Positions 35,465-48,649 are shown, numbered from the stretch's first letter. The stretch is DNA of 64,000 nt from Psilocybe azurescens (GCA_023853785.1 JAJIRX010000867.1:1-64000), one strand, 5' to 3'. Numbers and translations: made by a program. The notes: a model not told the origin generated them from the letters alone.

Positions 35465-38288
35465 ATGAAGCCTACACCAGTCTTCGATCATCAGAGAAAC
35501 GGCATCGTTATCGTGCAAGACGGGACCATCTATTACTCACCAAATGTCGTCAGGGCAGTCCAAATCCCCTTGCCCAACTATGAACCCTTCAAACGAGATC
35601 GTCTCAATGCGTCACTGTTCAAACAACCAGTATGGTGGTCATTCTCTTGGGGTTGGCAAAGCTTCATCCCCCTGTCTCCGCTCTTTCACATCCTCTCCTT
35701 TTGAACCTTTCTGTTGGATGCCTCGCATCAAAGAAATTACAGTTTACCGTACATTGCCATCTGGAATAGAGGAGGCGGAGAAGCGATGGAAGATGCGCGA
35801 CAATGACATTCTCCTTTGGAAAAACACGAGGAACTTTTCATCGAGGCAGCGCAAATCATCCGCCTTCAGTACACCATTCCGGGCAATCCTCCTCCCAAAC
35901 CTTCGTCCATTTCACTACGATAAAGCACATAAATCCATCGGTATAGCAAAATGCATGATATCGGTATCTCGCGATTGGTTTGTCATTTGGATGGGTTTTA
36001 TGTCGTATATCATATCCCAGACCAGGTTGCGCGGTCCAAATTCCACTGTTACCCCAGTGGAAGTCCCCTTACCATTCTGGTACACCTATCTTTGGGACGA
36101 GCATGGATATGCGGACTCATGGCTTGATGGTCTTCTCATGTCGACGGTTTGCTCATTTGATGCCAAAACGCCCCGCACCGGTGTTATTTTTCGATGGTCT
36201 GAGACGGACAAATATCGCCCTCCAATTGATTGGTTCTATGAGAACCATGTGCCGCTCTGGTTTCCGTGGACAATTGTGGAAGAACGAGCTCTCTTGGTAA
36301 ATGGCTCATTGGAATACCTTCGGCCACCTGTTGACCTCGTTCAGGAGGGCGTTGATGCTCCTCTTCCACGTTCCAAACATTCCTCTAGCTGGCCTCATTA
36401 TGCAACAATACCTCCAACTTGGCAACGACCCTATCACGAACGAGACATTGGAGTTCCTGCGGCTTGAACATGCTCCTTCCTTTGTTTTCAACTTCGTTGC
36501 CGATCGATTTGTTTCCCAGACCTCTGCTATTCGACGGAATGAGGCGACTGCATCCGCCACTCTCAAGGCCCTAAAAGCATCCCAGGAACAGAAGATCGCC
36601 GAGGGCGCTTGACGCCTTCCCACTTCCAAAGATGCTTGAGTGGGCAGAAGAAGAGAAGGGTCATCTCTTCGATCATCCAGACGTATTCTTTGCTGCCAGG
36701 CGAAGGCGACAAGAGGAGTTGATCAAGGTAGAGGACGATGATCACCGTCGGCGTCGTTTAGCGCGTGAGGCAAATCCTGGTATTCGGCACTCAACCATGT
36801 ATACCTGGGAGAAAACCCACTCATCCGGCAGTCGAGAGCTTTGGATGCGCGTCCGCGTCAACAAGAAATGGAACGCAGACGTATATTCATTTTACCGCAA
36901 ATCACAAAGGGTTTTCAATGCCTTCGCCGACGAGTGGGATTTTGCGAGGACTTTTGTTTTGGGTCTGACGATGAAGACGATAGCGAGTCTGATGACTATG
37001 GTGATGACTACGGTTATGACAATGATGACTATGATACTGTGGTCATCCTCACACCGTTGTTGATGATTCCTCTGCCCATTCCGAGCCAGCCGACCACGCT
37101 TTGGATATCATAGAGGAGCCTGAAGATTTCCCCAACCATCGTATTCGCGTGATGTTCTTGAGACAATGAGACTAGTCTATGGCTACAGCTCTCCTCTAGT
37201 CGCCATAGCACCCCTTCATCCTTCAACTGGGAGGCTATCTTGAGGTTCTTGGGTTTTGTCACTGATTTAAACAATCTCGCTGTCCCGATGCATGATGAAC
37301 ATGCCATTGCTCTTTTTTTCTCCCAGATCACAAGGTCTAACTCTACAATATCCACTGACATAGATGACCTTTCCGAACACAGCCCATTACCCCTGTTATC
37401 CTTGTTTGACTTCTCGTTGGCCCATCAGCCCAGTTGACGATCTTTTTGTTTTCACCTCGCCCAAATCAACTGCGTGCAACTGGGTTTTAGGTGTACATTC
37501 ACCATCCGCTGCGCTATATGTCTGTCGATATATTCTCTCAAACCCACTGGCTCACACTGTTCTTACTGTCGCACACCGACTTCTTGAACGGGCATACCAT
37601 TCCGCATGTTATTGCTCCTTCCTTGTAGTTCGCGGCAGACAATGATTCAGAAGTTCTTCAAACCCACGTCCTTCAGGCTTCTCCGTCACGTCTTCAAATC
37701 CACCGATTTTGAGGCTTATGTCCTCCAATGTAAGGCCTTCTTATCATCACCCCAGGGACGCGCTGCTTTACTACAGGGGGAATTGTCAGCCGCATTGCTA
37801 AAGAGTTCATCAGTGTTGATGGCGTCCTGGAAGGCCCTTCGGTTGAGGTCACGGCCCATCGTGTAGGATATATTATGTCTTCGGAAATCCAGGCCTTTTT
37901 ATTGTGACGATGAGCTCACTGAGCATGAGATTGCTATGATTTGTGGCACGTATATGCTTTATACGGGTATGTTTTCTCCTTGAATCCATTGTTTCAAAAT
38001 CCTGAATCTATTCTTTTCAGATTTGAAACAAGAAGCTGTGAGGTCTTGGTTTCCCCCTCCATCAGCATGGAAAGCCAATCGCTGTGGCAATAAGTGGCTT
38101 GATTGGACAGAACGCTGCGAAAGTCTTTTCTCAACATATTGCAAAGAAATCGGGCAGGGACATATCAACCTAGATCACATACTGAATGGGCGACCTTCTT
38201 GAAGGGTCAGACAACAGTCAAGGTATTGGCAGAAGCCAACGACAAGCGTGCAAAAGAGTTCATGGACTATGCTCTTCCATCTCAATGA
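35465..38288 (+). pseudogene. Large acidic cargo protein, several frame breaks
   Basis: Coding pieces on the plus strand in order: 35465-35630; 35630-36380, a long open frame with WFYENHVPLWFPW and LEYLRPPVDL; 36380-36610; 36632-36960 with ELIKVEDDDHRRRR, then ELWMRVRVNKKWNADVYSFY; an acidic tract at 36960-37060 (DDEDDSESDDYGDDYGYDNDD); further pieces to 37866; and ~38020-38160 with RSWFPPPSAWKANRCG. The order and motifs match a large uncharacterised protein type common in Agaricomycete genomes beside Tnp2 transposases (pattern from memory). At least five frame changes separate the pieces. It faces outwards to the right TIR, mirroring the transposase at the left end. Confidence 0.5.
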
Positions 38289-38344
38289 CCTCCGCTCATG
38301 TAATATACGCTTTGATATTTTTCTTAATATTTGCAATGAACATG

Positions 38345-38796
38345 TTTCCTATCTGGGCGTTGGCGGGCACCCTGATGTGGACCCGACTATGCACGATGCA
38401 TTCTGCAATTTATAATATATTAAATTTTGATACTATTCTACAGTTTGCTATATTTGTTCAAAATTTTTTGTAATTTCAAACTTTTCTTGTATGTAAAATC
38501 CAAAATTTTGCAGATTATTTACCCATTGGGGAAATGATGAATTTTGGATTGGGCCAAATTTAAGCCAAATTTTCAATTTTCATCGACTGTTGAATATTGT
38601 GAAATCGATGCGAAAGGTAAAACTTTGCAGAACGTTAAATTTAAGCAGATTTCATCCTTTTGTCTGCATTCTAATTGTCTTTACGAACAAAAAATCCTTG
38701 ATAAATGATAAATTTTGCTATGTGGAGCACTCAAACTATTGCAAGTCTGTTTCGCATGAATTTTGCAGCTTGCGAAAATCACCGCTGCCAGCAGTG
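38345..38796 (-). repeat. Right TIR of the giant element
   Basis: Reverse-complement partner of 22187-22640, from GGGCGTTGGCGGG (~38356) to GCCAGCAGTG at 38796. Confidence 0.8.
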
Positions 38797-40140
38797 TCCA
38801 TGGATCCAGATTCTATCTTTATCAAGGCATCGCATCGCATCTGATGCGTAGCGCTCATCTCCCCTCTCACCGCCTACTCCGCACTCATACCTCACCCTCA
38901 AGCCCGCGCACAAGCAAAACAGACGCCACGCCCATTTCACGGTGCTCCGCTCTACCCATATGTATGTCCAATGCATCCGCATCCGCATCCGCATCCGGTC
39001 ACTGCCACACACTCTGCTGCCCCTCTTCTCTACTCTCTGCGTTGCCTACACCCTAATTCGATGGTGCTGTAGAGAGCAGAAGAAAAGATGCGAAGGGTGA
39101 CTAATTCGTGTCGCACCCAATTTTGCGCTGCGTTGCGTTGCGCGTATGGTAACCTGGGTTCATGTCCAATGCGGCGTGGCCGCAGCCTAGCTCACCTTTG
39201 CGCTCGTGCTCAACGTTCACCTCCTCCTAAAAACATCATTCAGTGCATATAGCATTCTGGTGGCGCTTGCGCACAGATGCCATGTTCCGGTTTCTTGTAC
39301 ATTTGATCCACATGTCCAACGTACCACTTACATCCATCGACACCCACACCCACACCCATTATCCCCTCTCTCAATTTTCACTTCTCCCAATTAAAAGCAG
39401 AGAGGGCGGTGGGTGTATGTGTTTGTATGTGGCCGCATTGCGCATGTGGTAGATGACGTGCACCATAAACGCAGAGTGGCATCGTAGCTCAGCTGACCTT
39501 ACCTTTGCGCTCGCGCCCAACGATCACCTCCTCCCACAACCAAAACCACTCCACGTAGCATGCTGATGGCGCTCAGGCACAAATGCCATGTTCCCGTTTC
39601 TTGCACATTCTAACCACATGTTCGACGCACCTATATCCACTTCCACGTCCGCACAGGATACCGCCGCGCCTCCCCCTTGCGACAGGCGTATGTGTGTGTG
39701 TGGCACGGGAATTTCGCGTTGCGCATATGGTGTACATGTACCAAGAAGGGACGTGGCATCGTAGCTTGGCATAGCATTCAACGCTCAATGCCGGTACACT
39801 CTAATTCCAACTCTGTCCCTGTCTCTGCCTGGGCGCCTGTCCGCGCAGTTCCTTCTTAGTACCTCCTTACTCATCCCATAATCACTGCATGCTGCAGGCG
39901 TTTGACTGGGCCCGATCTAGAGCTCGGGCTCACATTCAAACTCAAACATGAGCAAAATGCAAAATATCATGGCTCATCTCATGCGCAATATATCCGCATG
40001 TCCAACGCACCTACGTCCATAGCCATATCCACCTCCACCATCGCCTCTCGCCGCTTTTCACTTATCACAATGAAAAGCAGAGAGGATGGCCCGTGAATGG
40101 ATATCGATTGACATGGCAGCTTTGCGCATGTGTTAAGTAT
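38797..40140. repeat. Dispersed repeat B, second copy (3' part)
   Basis: Starts at TCCATGGATCCAG directly after the right TIR and follows 12782-13480. It then continues as a degenerate tandem array with a 300-380 bp period, marked by CATGTCCAACGCACC-like words at ~38960, 39312, 39612 and 39989. (TCCGCA)n at ~38977. Confidence 0.7.
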
Positions 40141-42770
40141 GTTGCGGTGTCTTGAAATGAGGCATCGCATCGCATTTCAGCTTAGTACTGAACTCCCAGA
40201 CCAGTTAACTCAGCGAATGCATTTTACGACCATCGATTAATCAATCAGCGTCAAATAATACATGAATTGCCCGCTCTCGATCGAGCGTGGTCATCTATCC
40301 ATTTATCCGTCCATCCATGCCCTCCTCCGCATCTCCCTCTCCCTCATTTCTTTTTCTTTTCTGGTGCCCACGCGCACGACTTGGAACCCCAGGCGATATG
40401 CCACGCACGCCCCACCTTATCTTCACAGTAATGCACATTGTGCATATACGCCCACCCAATTCATCACCGCCGACCTCCAACCTCTCTCGTCTCCTATTAT
40501 GATGCTGCTTCCCAGTCTGTCTCGGTCTCTGTCTTGGTCTCATAACCAGAAATAGAAACAGAAACAGAGTGTGTGTCGCCTAGTTGTCGAGGAAGCGGAA
40601 GTGTCGCACATGCGCATACGCATGCACATGTCACGTTAAAACGACACAGGGCATGGCAGGCTGCAGCGTAGCTCGCTTTCCCATTTTCCCATTCCTGTTC
40701 TCACGACTTTGACTTCAACTGGGTCCAAGTCCGGGACTGTGACTGCGACTGTGATGCTTGCTTGCTTAATCACTGAAAGAAAATATCAAACGGTAAGGAC
40801 ATTGAACGTACACATTAAATTGTGGTTAGACCATTTATTTTTCTGACTCGATAAAGCGCAGCGTGGCATGGCATGGCACGGTATGCATCTAAGGCTCAGC
40901 CCAGCAAATTCTCAGTTAATTTAAATTGTCGAATATCGCCCATATCTCCATTAGACGCCCGGGTCGACCTATGGTCCATACAGTCATCCGTCGTCGTCGG
41001 TCCAGTGCTATTGGGAGAATAAATGCGAATTGCGCACTATCCCACCTTTACGACTGAGTTATGTGTAGTGTTCTGTGGCATTTTACTCCACTAGTACATC
41101 ATATTGAGATATCTTTGGGCGAGCAGGCAGACCCTGTCCCAACTCTCTATATTTTACTCGTACTTTTACCCAACGAGGCATGGCGTCAGCATACCAAAAG
41201 CAGTAAGAAGTGAGTAAGCAGCGAGACAACGGTCAAAGAAACATCCCACGACGCAAGATGATTCGTGTTTGGTTACAGTTACTGATATTTTTAAACTATC
41301 CTTCAGGTTCTTTAATTGATTGGACGGTTTGAAGCACGATTCTGAGACGGACTAAATAGTAAAGCATTTTTGCTGTTGTGTGCCCAGTGGCGCACAATAG
41401 GACGAACATCTTCCAATCATAAACACCGCGCTGAGGCTTCCATCAAGATCCAAAATGGTCTGGTACCAAAATGACGGCAGCCAGGGTAGCATTTATAATG
41501 TGGGTCTGTGGGTTTAATGGCCAAGATATAAACTCACGAGTCCATACCCACACCGCAGTTCTTTTCCTTTCTTCCCTCAAGCTTGGCTTCCCAGAACCTG
41601 GGCATCTATTGTCGTCCACGTCCAATACATCATTCGTCCACATCCGAACGAAACCCACTTCGCACGGAATGTCTGCACCCCATCAGAAGATCTTCCTCAC
41701 AAGGGAGCTTTACTCTAGTATAGTCGTTTCGGTCCCGGTGCGTTGTGATTTGATTTCTCCCCCTTTGTGTCGCAATTCTACAGAGCCACCTACCCATCAG
41801 CCCTTCCAAGTATTGTCTACATTTCCTGCCCATTTGAGAGGGGATATTGTTAGCTCCTCGCGATCTGAATCTTGCGCCATACGGTCGGAATCCCCGTGTT
41901 AGAAAGCACATGAATAATCTCCCAAAATCAAAATAGAAACCGATATCCGCCCAAGAACGCTCTGGAGAAGAGTGGCGCTCTGAATCTAACCCGTATGAGC
42001 CAGAACATACTCTCAGTAGAAACAATAGTCGGAAGTAGGTTTTGAATTGATGTTTAGGAGAAAGTATTAAAGACATGACTGGGTAGCGGAAGTGGGGAAT
42101 TGACGATTATACCGGTCGAACCTAACAAGGCAAGCAACGAGCACAAGCCGGACATCAAAGGACACCACAGGTCTGCGTTAATCCGAGAACCCATCCCTTT
42201 TCCTCCAGTTGGAAAAGGCAGGGGAAAACTATGCAGTCTGACGAAACAAGTGAAGCCAAGGTGAGCCATCTACTCCTAGATGATCGATGCGATGTAGGTT
42301 GGCATCGCAGAGCTAAAAGCAGTCCTGCTGTTCATCCAGAAGATAATGATAATGATTAGGTATGAACAATTCACACCGACAAAGAGCCTTGCCGGTCATT
42401 CTTGTCAAAGAGGCATTCGACAAAACTGAGATTTGCTTCACGGCCGGGCTTGAGAGGACGTTACAGATGGAGGAAGCAAGGCATGGGTCGTTGATTCGTT
42501 GCAGTTTGGGCTTATAGGCTTATCGCTGCAATCAGTTATGTAGGTCAGCCGACAGATCTATTGGAAGACGTGGGAGTATCTGTGAAGTATTTTTAATCTG
42601 CTCACCATAGTTTATACATTGTTGTTCCAATTCATACCGCCATTTTGTTGGGATAGTTATCGCTGTCAGATTGGCGTGCCTAGCTTATATTCATTCAGCT
42701 AAAGTCTTGACTCCTTGGTTGGGGCAGTCCCCCCATATCACAATAGCACCACCTGTCGACCCCTTGTGCA
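40141..42770. other. Intergenic; repeat C copy at ~41857-41990
   Basis: No gene supported. 41857-41990 is similar to 49738-49880 (shared AATCTTGCGCCATACGGTC, then CACATGAATAATC, then CTGGAGAAGAG). A TATTTTACTCG/TTTACCC-type AT-rich patch at ~41150 is unremarkable. Confidence 0.4.
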
Positions 42771-45020
42771 ATGCATCCTGGACTCATCTCACTGCTTATT
42801 GTAAGCGTTGCCTGGTTGACTTTCAAGCTGATACGTATTGGTCGGCGAGACAAAACATTACCACCGGGTCCTCCGACACTCCCGATTCTGGGGAACATAC
42901 ACTTACTCCCGTTCCAATTTACATTCATTAAGTGTGTCCCGCCATTCTTTGCTCCACATTGACCTTATCACGCTCATTGTCATGCGATGAACCAGATTCT
43001 CTGAATGGGCCACAGTATATGGCGGAATCATGTCGGTATGTACTTTCTTTCTCGAACCAAGCAGGGTAACGAAGCTGATGTAGTTGACGTAGCTCAAAGT
43101 TGCAAACGGAACTATCATTGTAGTGTCAGATATGACCATTGCAAAGGAGCTCCTCGATGATCGCGCAAGCGAGACAGCGTCTCGACCTTCCCTGTACGCT
43201 GTGGATGTCGTCACTGGCAACAATTACTTCTCTTTAGCGAAGTACGGTAAATATATCCTTGGCTTCAACGCGGGGTCACTTGAAACTGAGCTCCGTAAAG
43301 ATAGTCTCCTCTGGCGAATGGGTCGTAAGGCGATCCAGCCGTTGCTGACTCCGCAAGCTGTGCAGGCACACCTTCCCGTCGCCGAAGCAGAAACCACGCA
43401 GTTGTTGTATGATATTTTACGTGATCCCGAGGTACAGACCCACCTTCCGTACATTTATCGCCTCTATGACGTTGATGTCACTACCACAGGAGATTTATTT
43501 CCATGCATCTCGCACTACCCTATCGTTTGTAACTTCTGTGGTATTCGGAAAGCCTACACCAAGATACGACTCACCGGATGCCACGTTATTCCGTGACTAC
43601 ATGAGACATTTTTCGAGTATGATGTCACCTGCAGCCGCTCCTGTCGACCTTGTTCCGTTTCTCAAGTATGTTCCCGAGCGATGGGCACCTTGGAAGAAAC
43701 TTTGGCGGGAGACACAGAGGCTACAGCGGTCACTTTACTTTTCACTTCTTGAGTACGCCGAGAACAAGGATGGCAGCGGGTCTGGGAGCAAGACTTTTAT
43801 ACAACAAATTCTAGATCGACAAACAGACCTTAAATTAAGTCGTGAAATGATTGGGTAGGTTCCATCTATGAATTGTGCTTTGTTGTCACTTAGCTGACCG
43901 TTTCAAACTTGATAGTTACACTGGCGGAATTCTTTTGGATGCTGGGGCAGAAACCTCATCATCGTTTATACAATCTTTGGTCCTCTGCCTCATAAAGAAT
44001 CCGGCCATTATGCGAAAGGCTCAAGCTGAGATTGATAGTGTGATAGGAAACTCGAGACTTCCGGTTTACAGCGATATTCAAGATCTTCCGTACATCCAAG
44101 CAATGATAAAAGAGGTTTGACAGAACTCGATTAAGTGCTTTCTGTTAAAATTTTGACCATTCATCGTTCATCGTAATAGACGCATCGTACGAGGCCCGTT
44201 ACACCTCTTGGTGCTCCGCATGCAGCAATCAATGATTGTAATGTGAGTGACTTGAAGCGTGTCTGTTACATCTTCCTCTTAGCTTACAGAGCTTTAGTAT
44301 CGAGGATATACCATCCCTAAGGGTGCCCCAATTCTCCTTAATATATGTAAGTCCTGTTGACGGAATATTCAAATCATGTTCGTCTAATAACACTCGAAGG
44401 GGGATATTCCATGATTCAAGTACGCTTTTTCCCCACAAGTACGTGCATATGGACAATTTTGACGACCTATGCAAAGATCTTTTGAACGGCCGGACGAATT
44501 TTGGCCCGAGCGCTACCTGTTGACCCCTGACGGAACGATTCCTGGGCTTGATAAAGGCTATATTATCCGCTCTACACTTCAATTCGGAAGTGGAAATGTA
44601 AAAAATGACTTTTTAACTACTGTTGAATTGAGAGCTAACCCTGGTCAACTTTCTTAGCGGATCTGTCCAGGAATGCACCTTGCCAATACTAATTTGGTAT
44701 GATTCGTTGTCATTGGCCTTCACTCTTGTGTCTTGACCTTGAATTGTAGAGTCTGACTGTCATGCGCCTTCTTTGGGCATTTGATTTCGCTCCCTTAGAC
44801 GTTTCAAAGCTGTCAATTTCCCAACCCATAGCCTGGAATATGGATGAGGAATATGTTGATGTCAGAGCATATCTTTATTACTTGCCCATCGCAACTTTAA
44901 AACCTGTTATAGGGCATAATCTTCAGTCCTAAGCCTTTTAAGTGCAAGGTCACCCCACGAAGCAAGAATAAGACTGATATTATCGAAGAGTACTATAAAA
45001 TCAGCGCAGATTCTGGTTAA
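42771..45020 (+). CDS. Cytochrome P450 (copy 2), near-intact
   Basis: Microsomal P450 paralogous to copy 1. Exons inferred: 42771-42931, 42996-43035, 43093-43246, 43301-43431, 43490-43854, 43916-44114, 44180-44242, 44298-44346, then three or four more to the stop at 45020. It has an N-terminal anchor, [14 protein letters not shown]-helix [13 protein letters not shown]-helix [14 protein letters not shown], ExxR as [19 protein letters not shown] and the haem loop [14 protein letters not shown]. Two single-base losses, judged by comparison with copy 1, are at the G-run at 44400 and the T-run at ~44483, between the K-helix and the haem exon. Either it is a very young pseudogene or these are sequencing indels. 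It lies 7.9 kb from the LodA-fusion gene and could be a tailoring enzyme; that is inference. Confidence 0.8.
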
Positions 45021-46601
45021 GCTCAGTGATACCAAGTAGTACTCTAGATAGCACAAATGTGCTGTCGTTAGGCAACACTCCGTAGCAATTATTAAAAGAG
45101 GAAAGAATAAATTTCGAAATGGAAGAATGTTAAAACGCCTTATGTATTCCCCAAACTCGTCAGTACTTTATTCCCTAACCTCAGGTTCTGACCATCAAGA
45201 AAATGTATGTTGCACAGGCACGGCATTCTCAGGCTGTCAGGAGTTTCAATATTATGCCAACAATCTTCAACTGTCGTAGATGGCCGTTGAGCCGGGAAAA
45301 AGGAAATAGGTAAGAGTCTGTTCGGATGCCAGATTCCAACCGGATTATGATTTTTGATAGTCTCTCCTAGACAGACTTCGATGTATGCGATGTGCCCTAC
45401 GGATCACGATATATGAAGTCTGTTAACATATCTGGCTCATCCTGCTCTGAATCCTTAAGTCTAAGAAGTACTTCCATTTTCTCGAACTTCAGCGCTAACA
45501 TTTGGCTCTCACTTTGAGGACACTGACATAGCCTGGGCTGGCTTGATGACTCATTTAACCGTCCGGGATCATTTACTGGGGAGTTAAGCAAGCTTGATAG
45601 CGATCCTCAAGTATCAGTTGGGAAAGGTGGATGAGAGACTTGAGGAAGATGGCAACAGGTGTTCAAGATAAGTTTGCTGGAGTCTCAGGTGCTATGATGA
45701 CAGGCAGTTTCTTATAGTTCCAAACACTTCTTAGGTATCACTTCATTGAAATTAGGTATTATATTCAGTAAGATTCAAAAACACTGTAGGAATAGGAGCG
45801 GTGGCCATACAATTGCATCAGGAAAGGAATGCCAGCTCTGCAATATTGACGCGACATGTTTTCAAAGTCCGCAGAATAACATAGCAAGTTTCTAACACAG
45901 TTTTAGGGGCACTATAAAAACGGGATTATCTGTGGATGGGCATGCAGTGCCGGAAAATATTGCTGCCGGGACACGCATGTGCGTGCGACATTGCGTTCTA
46001 GCGTACCCGTGGGAAAGCGAACCAATGCATTACATTCACTGCGTCCATGTTTATGAGCGATATTCTATAAGGAAAAGAATTTTATGTGGGTCTATAGAGT
46101 AGAATGGGTCTGTATAAAGTGAATTTCCCCATTGATTCTGCAGTTTGAGCGCCATTGGTGAGTCTGGCGAACACCAAGGTTATATGCCACATTACTTAGG
46201 CCGGTCTTTAGTCGAAGAGGACTCGCGCTGTATACTAGTCCGGGATGAGCTGCCCGAGCGTGGATTATATTAAATACTATAGATAGTATCAGCGGCTGTG
46301 CATGGTTTATGTGCTAGCGCGCTTTCGTAAGAATGATGTGGAATCTCTTCAGATTTCTTCCTAGCTGAGTTTGTGATAACTTATGGGCTTAATTTAACAC
46401 ATAAAATATCTGAATACTAACTGGGCACTATTCACTGTTTCAATAAAAGATTGTAGCCGGTGAGCCTGGTATTGACAAGGACTACTTCTAGGAGGTGGGG
46501 TGTCGCTTTCTAACTAATCGCTCAAAAATAGTACTAGAAATTATACACTCCATCCTTCACATTTACCGACTTTCTAATTCCAATACACGACTTCCGATCC
46601 T
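45021..46601. other. Intergenic, nothing recognised
   Basis: AT-rich, short open frames only. The 3' part just before 46602 is the terminator side of the secreted-protein gene. Confidence 0.45.
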
Positions 46602-47001
46602 TCAACAGAAGATTCCGTAGCTTTGGTACTCCGCGACTGAGGTGAAGATGCATGTCCCAGTCGTGTCAGTGTCGAGCCTTTGGATGACCCCTCCCTGTTG
46701 GTTGTTCTGAGGGTACAAACTAACATGGCAGTTACCCAGAGCGTGGGTGACGACGATGGAGGCTTGCTTGGGGTTGAAGTTGCCTTTGCAGGATTGACCT
46801 GGGCTGAGGTTACAGGAGATTGTGGTTCCATCTCCGCAAGCTATGGATGAAATATGATAGGATTGGAGTAAGAAGGAAAGGTGATGAACTTGGAGAGAGC
46901 TTACATGTACCCAAGGGTGCGACGTTGAATGCGACGAGGGCACCCATTGCCTGGCTGGCTACGGCGCAGATGGTGAGGGCGGTGACTGTGATGAATTGCA
47001 T
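46602..47001 (-). CDS. Small cysteine-rich secreted protein
   Basis: Minus strand, exons 46905-47001 and 46602-46840 with one 64-nt GT...AG intron; 111 residues. The N-terminus MQFITVTALTICAVASQAMGA is a signal peptide. The mature part has six cysteines (CGDGTTISC, SPGQSC, NCHV, TCIF, terminal FC), allowing three disulfides, and a Gln/Asn-rich middle. Length, signal and cysteines fit fungal small secreted or effector-like proteins. No named family was recognised, and no toxin activity can be claimed. The clean splice and open frame support a working gene. Confidence 0.7.
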
Positions 47002-47100
47002 TATAGTTGTTGTGGTTTCTTGTCAGGCTTTGTGTTGCTTTGAAGATGGGAAGTAAAGGTGATTCTCGAGGGTTTTTATATCTGAATGCTACCTACAAGA

Positions 47101-47745
47101 ATAATCCTTAAACATTTTCTTCAATTCCGTAAAAGAAGTCCAGATATTCTTACATCTCTAATGACAACTCATGTATCCAGTCATTCGAATTCACCAACAC
47201 AAGCGCGCCCTGACGCCTAATGGACAACTCGGGCGTCCTGGTGTCAAAATTGACTTCCTGTCTCCGAAAATGCCCGCGCACAATTATTGCTATAAGGAGC
47301 TACCAACCCCACATACATAAGCGCCAATAACAGAAATATTATTTCAGAACCTTGGTGAAACGTTCCTTTCGCTATCATGAATTTCAGTTATAGGAGTCGT
47401 AGAATGAATCTATATTAGCGTCTCAATCTGAGTCTGCAAATTTTCTTCAGACTGCATGTACGATGGATGGATGAGCCGTACAACGTTCGTCATATCTGTC
47501 ACATAAATTAACATTAGATGGTCAAGTCTTGTCTCTCTTTCCCGTTCGAGATCCCCGAATAGTGATGGCGGCTCCCCGTAAAAATAGTAATCATACTTGG
47601 AGAGAATATGTGCAGCGTGGATTAACAATCTTATTCACTCAGCGGCTGCGATAGGTGCGGAAAGGCGGACAATGTAAACCAGTCAAGAATAGACAGGGAT
47701 GTGGTTCCGCTACTCATGTGATCTTCCATCACTTTGGCGGGGTGA
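47101..47745 (+). repeat. Direct repeat D, copy 1
   Basis: Similar, with many substitutions, to 48961-49620. Shared words include GGACAACTCGGGC, GTGTCAAAATTGACTT and CACTTTGGCGGGGTGAAA at the end. The two copies bracket the duplicated block 47727-48942. Confidence 0.75.
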
Positions 47746-48016
47746 AACGGTGTCCAAAAATGGAAGGAGATGGACCATGTTGGTAATCACTCCCGTCAGA
47801 CTCTATTGCCATTCGGTCCAAATTCGGTCAGGCCCACAATTAATTAATTAACTCTTTTTTCATGTTTCTGGCTTGGCTGATCCACATTTTGTTATTTTTT
47901 GAAATCTTCTTCTGTCTATGGCCCACAGTTTGCATACCCTGGTCACTGTTCACACTCGTAATGAATATAATGCTGATAAATCACCATAATTTTGCAGGTG
48001 AAATAGCTGTAATAAT

Positions 48017-48502
48017 CTATACGCATATACTCGGTATATACCTATAATGATATGGGGAATGTTGGTGGAATTTTGGTTCAACTGTAGAATCGAATTTCAA
48101 ATGAATTAGCTTTTCATTCCGCATTGCCTCTCTAATCGAAGTATGTATGTTTGCTGTTTTACCCATGAATGCGAACTTGAACCAGTGGATGGCAGCTTTC
48201 ATATCAAACAAATGATCAGCTTTCTAGAGATCGGTCAACTGCTCTCTGAAAAATTTCCACGATCTCTCGCCACCCTATGGAGCGATTTCAGGCAAGACTG
48301 TGTACGCCGGTCCTTGTATGCGCATACCACCTTTCACGAAAAGATCGTTATATGCAGCAACCACCTTTTGAATCTCTACACGTTCCCACTTCGCTGTATA
48401 TCCAATCTTTGGATTTAGTAGAAGTTTGCTTTCACTTAGGTCGCCAGTGTTGCGGGTCAGTGTTGATGATGTCACATCTTCACCAATTCGATCGTACCAC
48501 AA
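48017..48502 (-). other. Hypothetical ORFs in the left arm
   Basis: Minus-strand frames 48211-48017 and 48502-48275 are the counterparts of plus-strand 63516-63710 and 63135-63452. The second contains WERVEIQKVVAAYNDLFVKG, which looks protein-like and differs between arms by only a few residues. No family recognised. Confidence 0.3.
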
Positions 48503-48649
48503 CTCCCTGAAAAGCTAGGTTAAATATTTCAAACGATCCTCCACATCCTTGTTCCCCCTTCTATCATTGCTACCAAGAGTATCCAAAACACCGCCTTTCA
48601 TAACGACGCCCCCCGACCTAAGCGAGTCTCCCCACAATCCGCATCAAAC

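Larger units (their letters stand above)
22187..38796. mobile_element. 16.6-kb CACTA-like giant transposon with cargo
   Basis: Both ends read CACTGCTGGCAGCGGTGATT inwards, and the match continues at lower identity for ~450 bp. The trinucleotide TCC flanks it on both sides (22184-22186, 38797-38799), the 3-bp duplication expected of CACTA elements. Excision restores repeat A+B exactly, which proves the boundaries. Inside, left to right: Tnp2-type transposase (minus), coiled-coil gene (minus), small intact gene (plus), WD40 gene (minus), a basidiomycete-specific gene (plus) and a large acidic gene (plus). Several are broken, so the copy is probably not autonomous now. A family of ~12 dyad motifs is confined to it. 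Confidence 0.85.

Noticed and set aside
22187..38796. TET/JBP-type dioxygenase cargo, known from some basidiomycete giant transposons
   Set aside because: No HxD...H dioxygenase core could be found in any frame of the cargo region.
40141..42770. CRISPR-like or regular short repeats in intergenic DNA
   Set aside because: Similarities are dispersed repeat C and simple words; no regular spacing, and the genome is eukaryotic.
46602..47001. Hydrophobin
   Set aside because: Only six cysteines and no CC doublets in the hydrophobin spacing.
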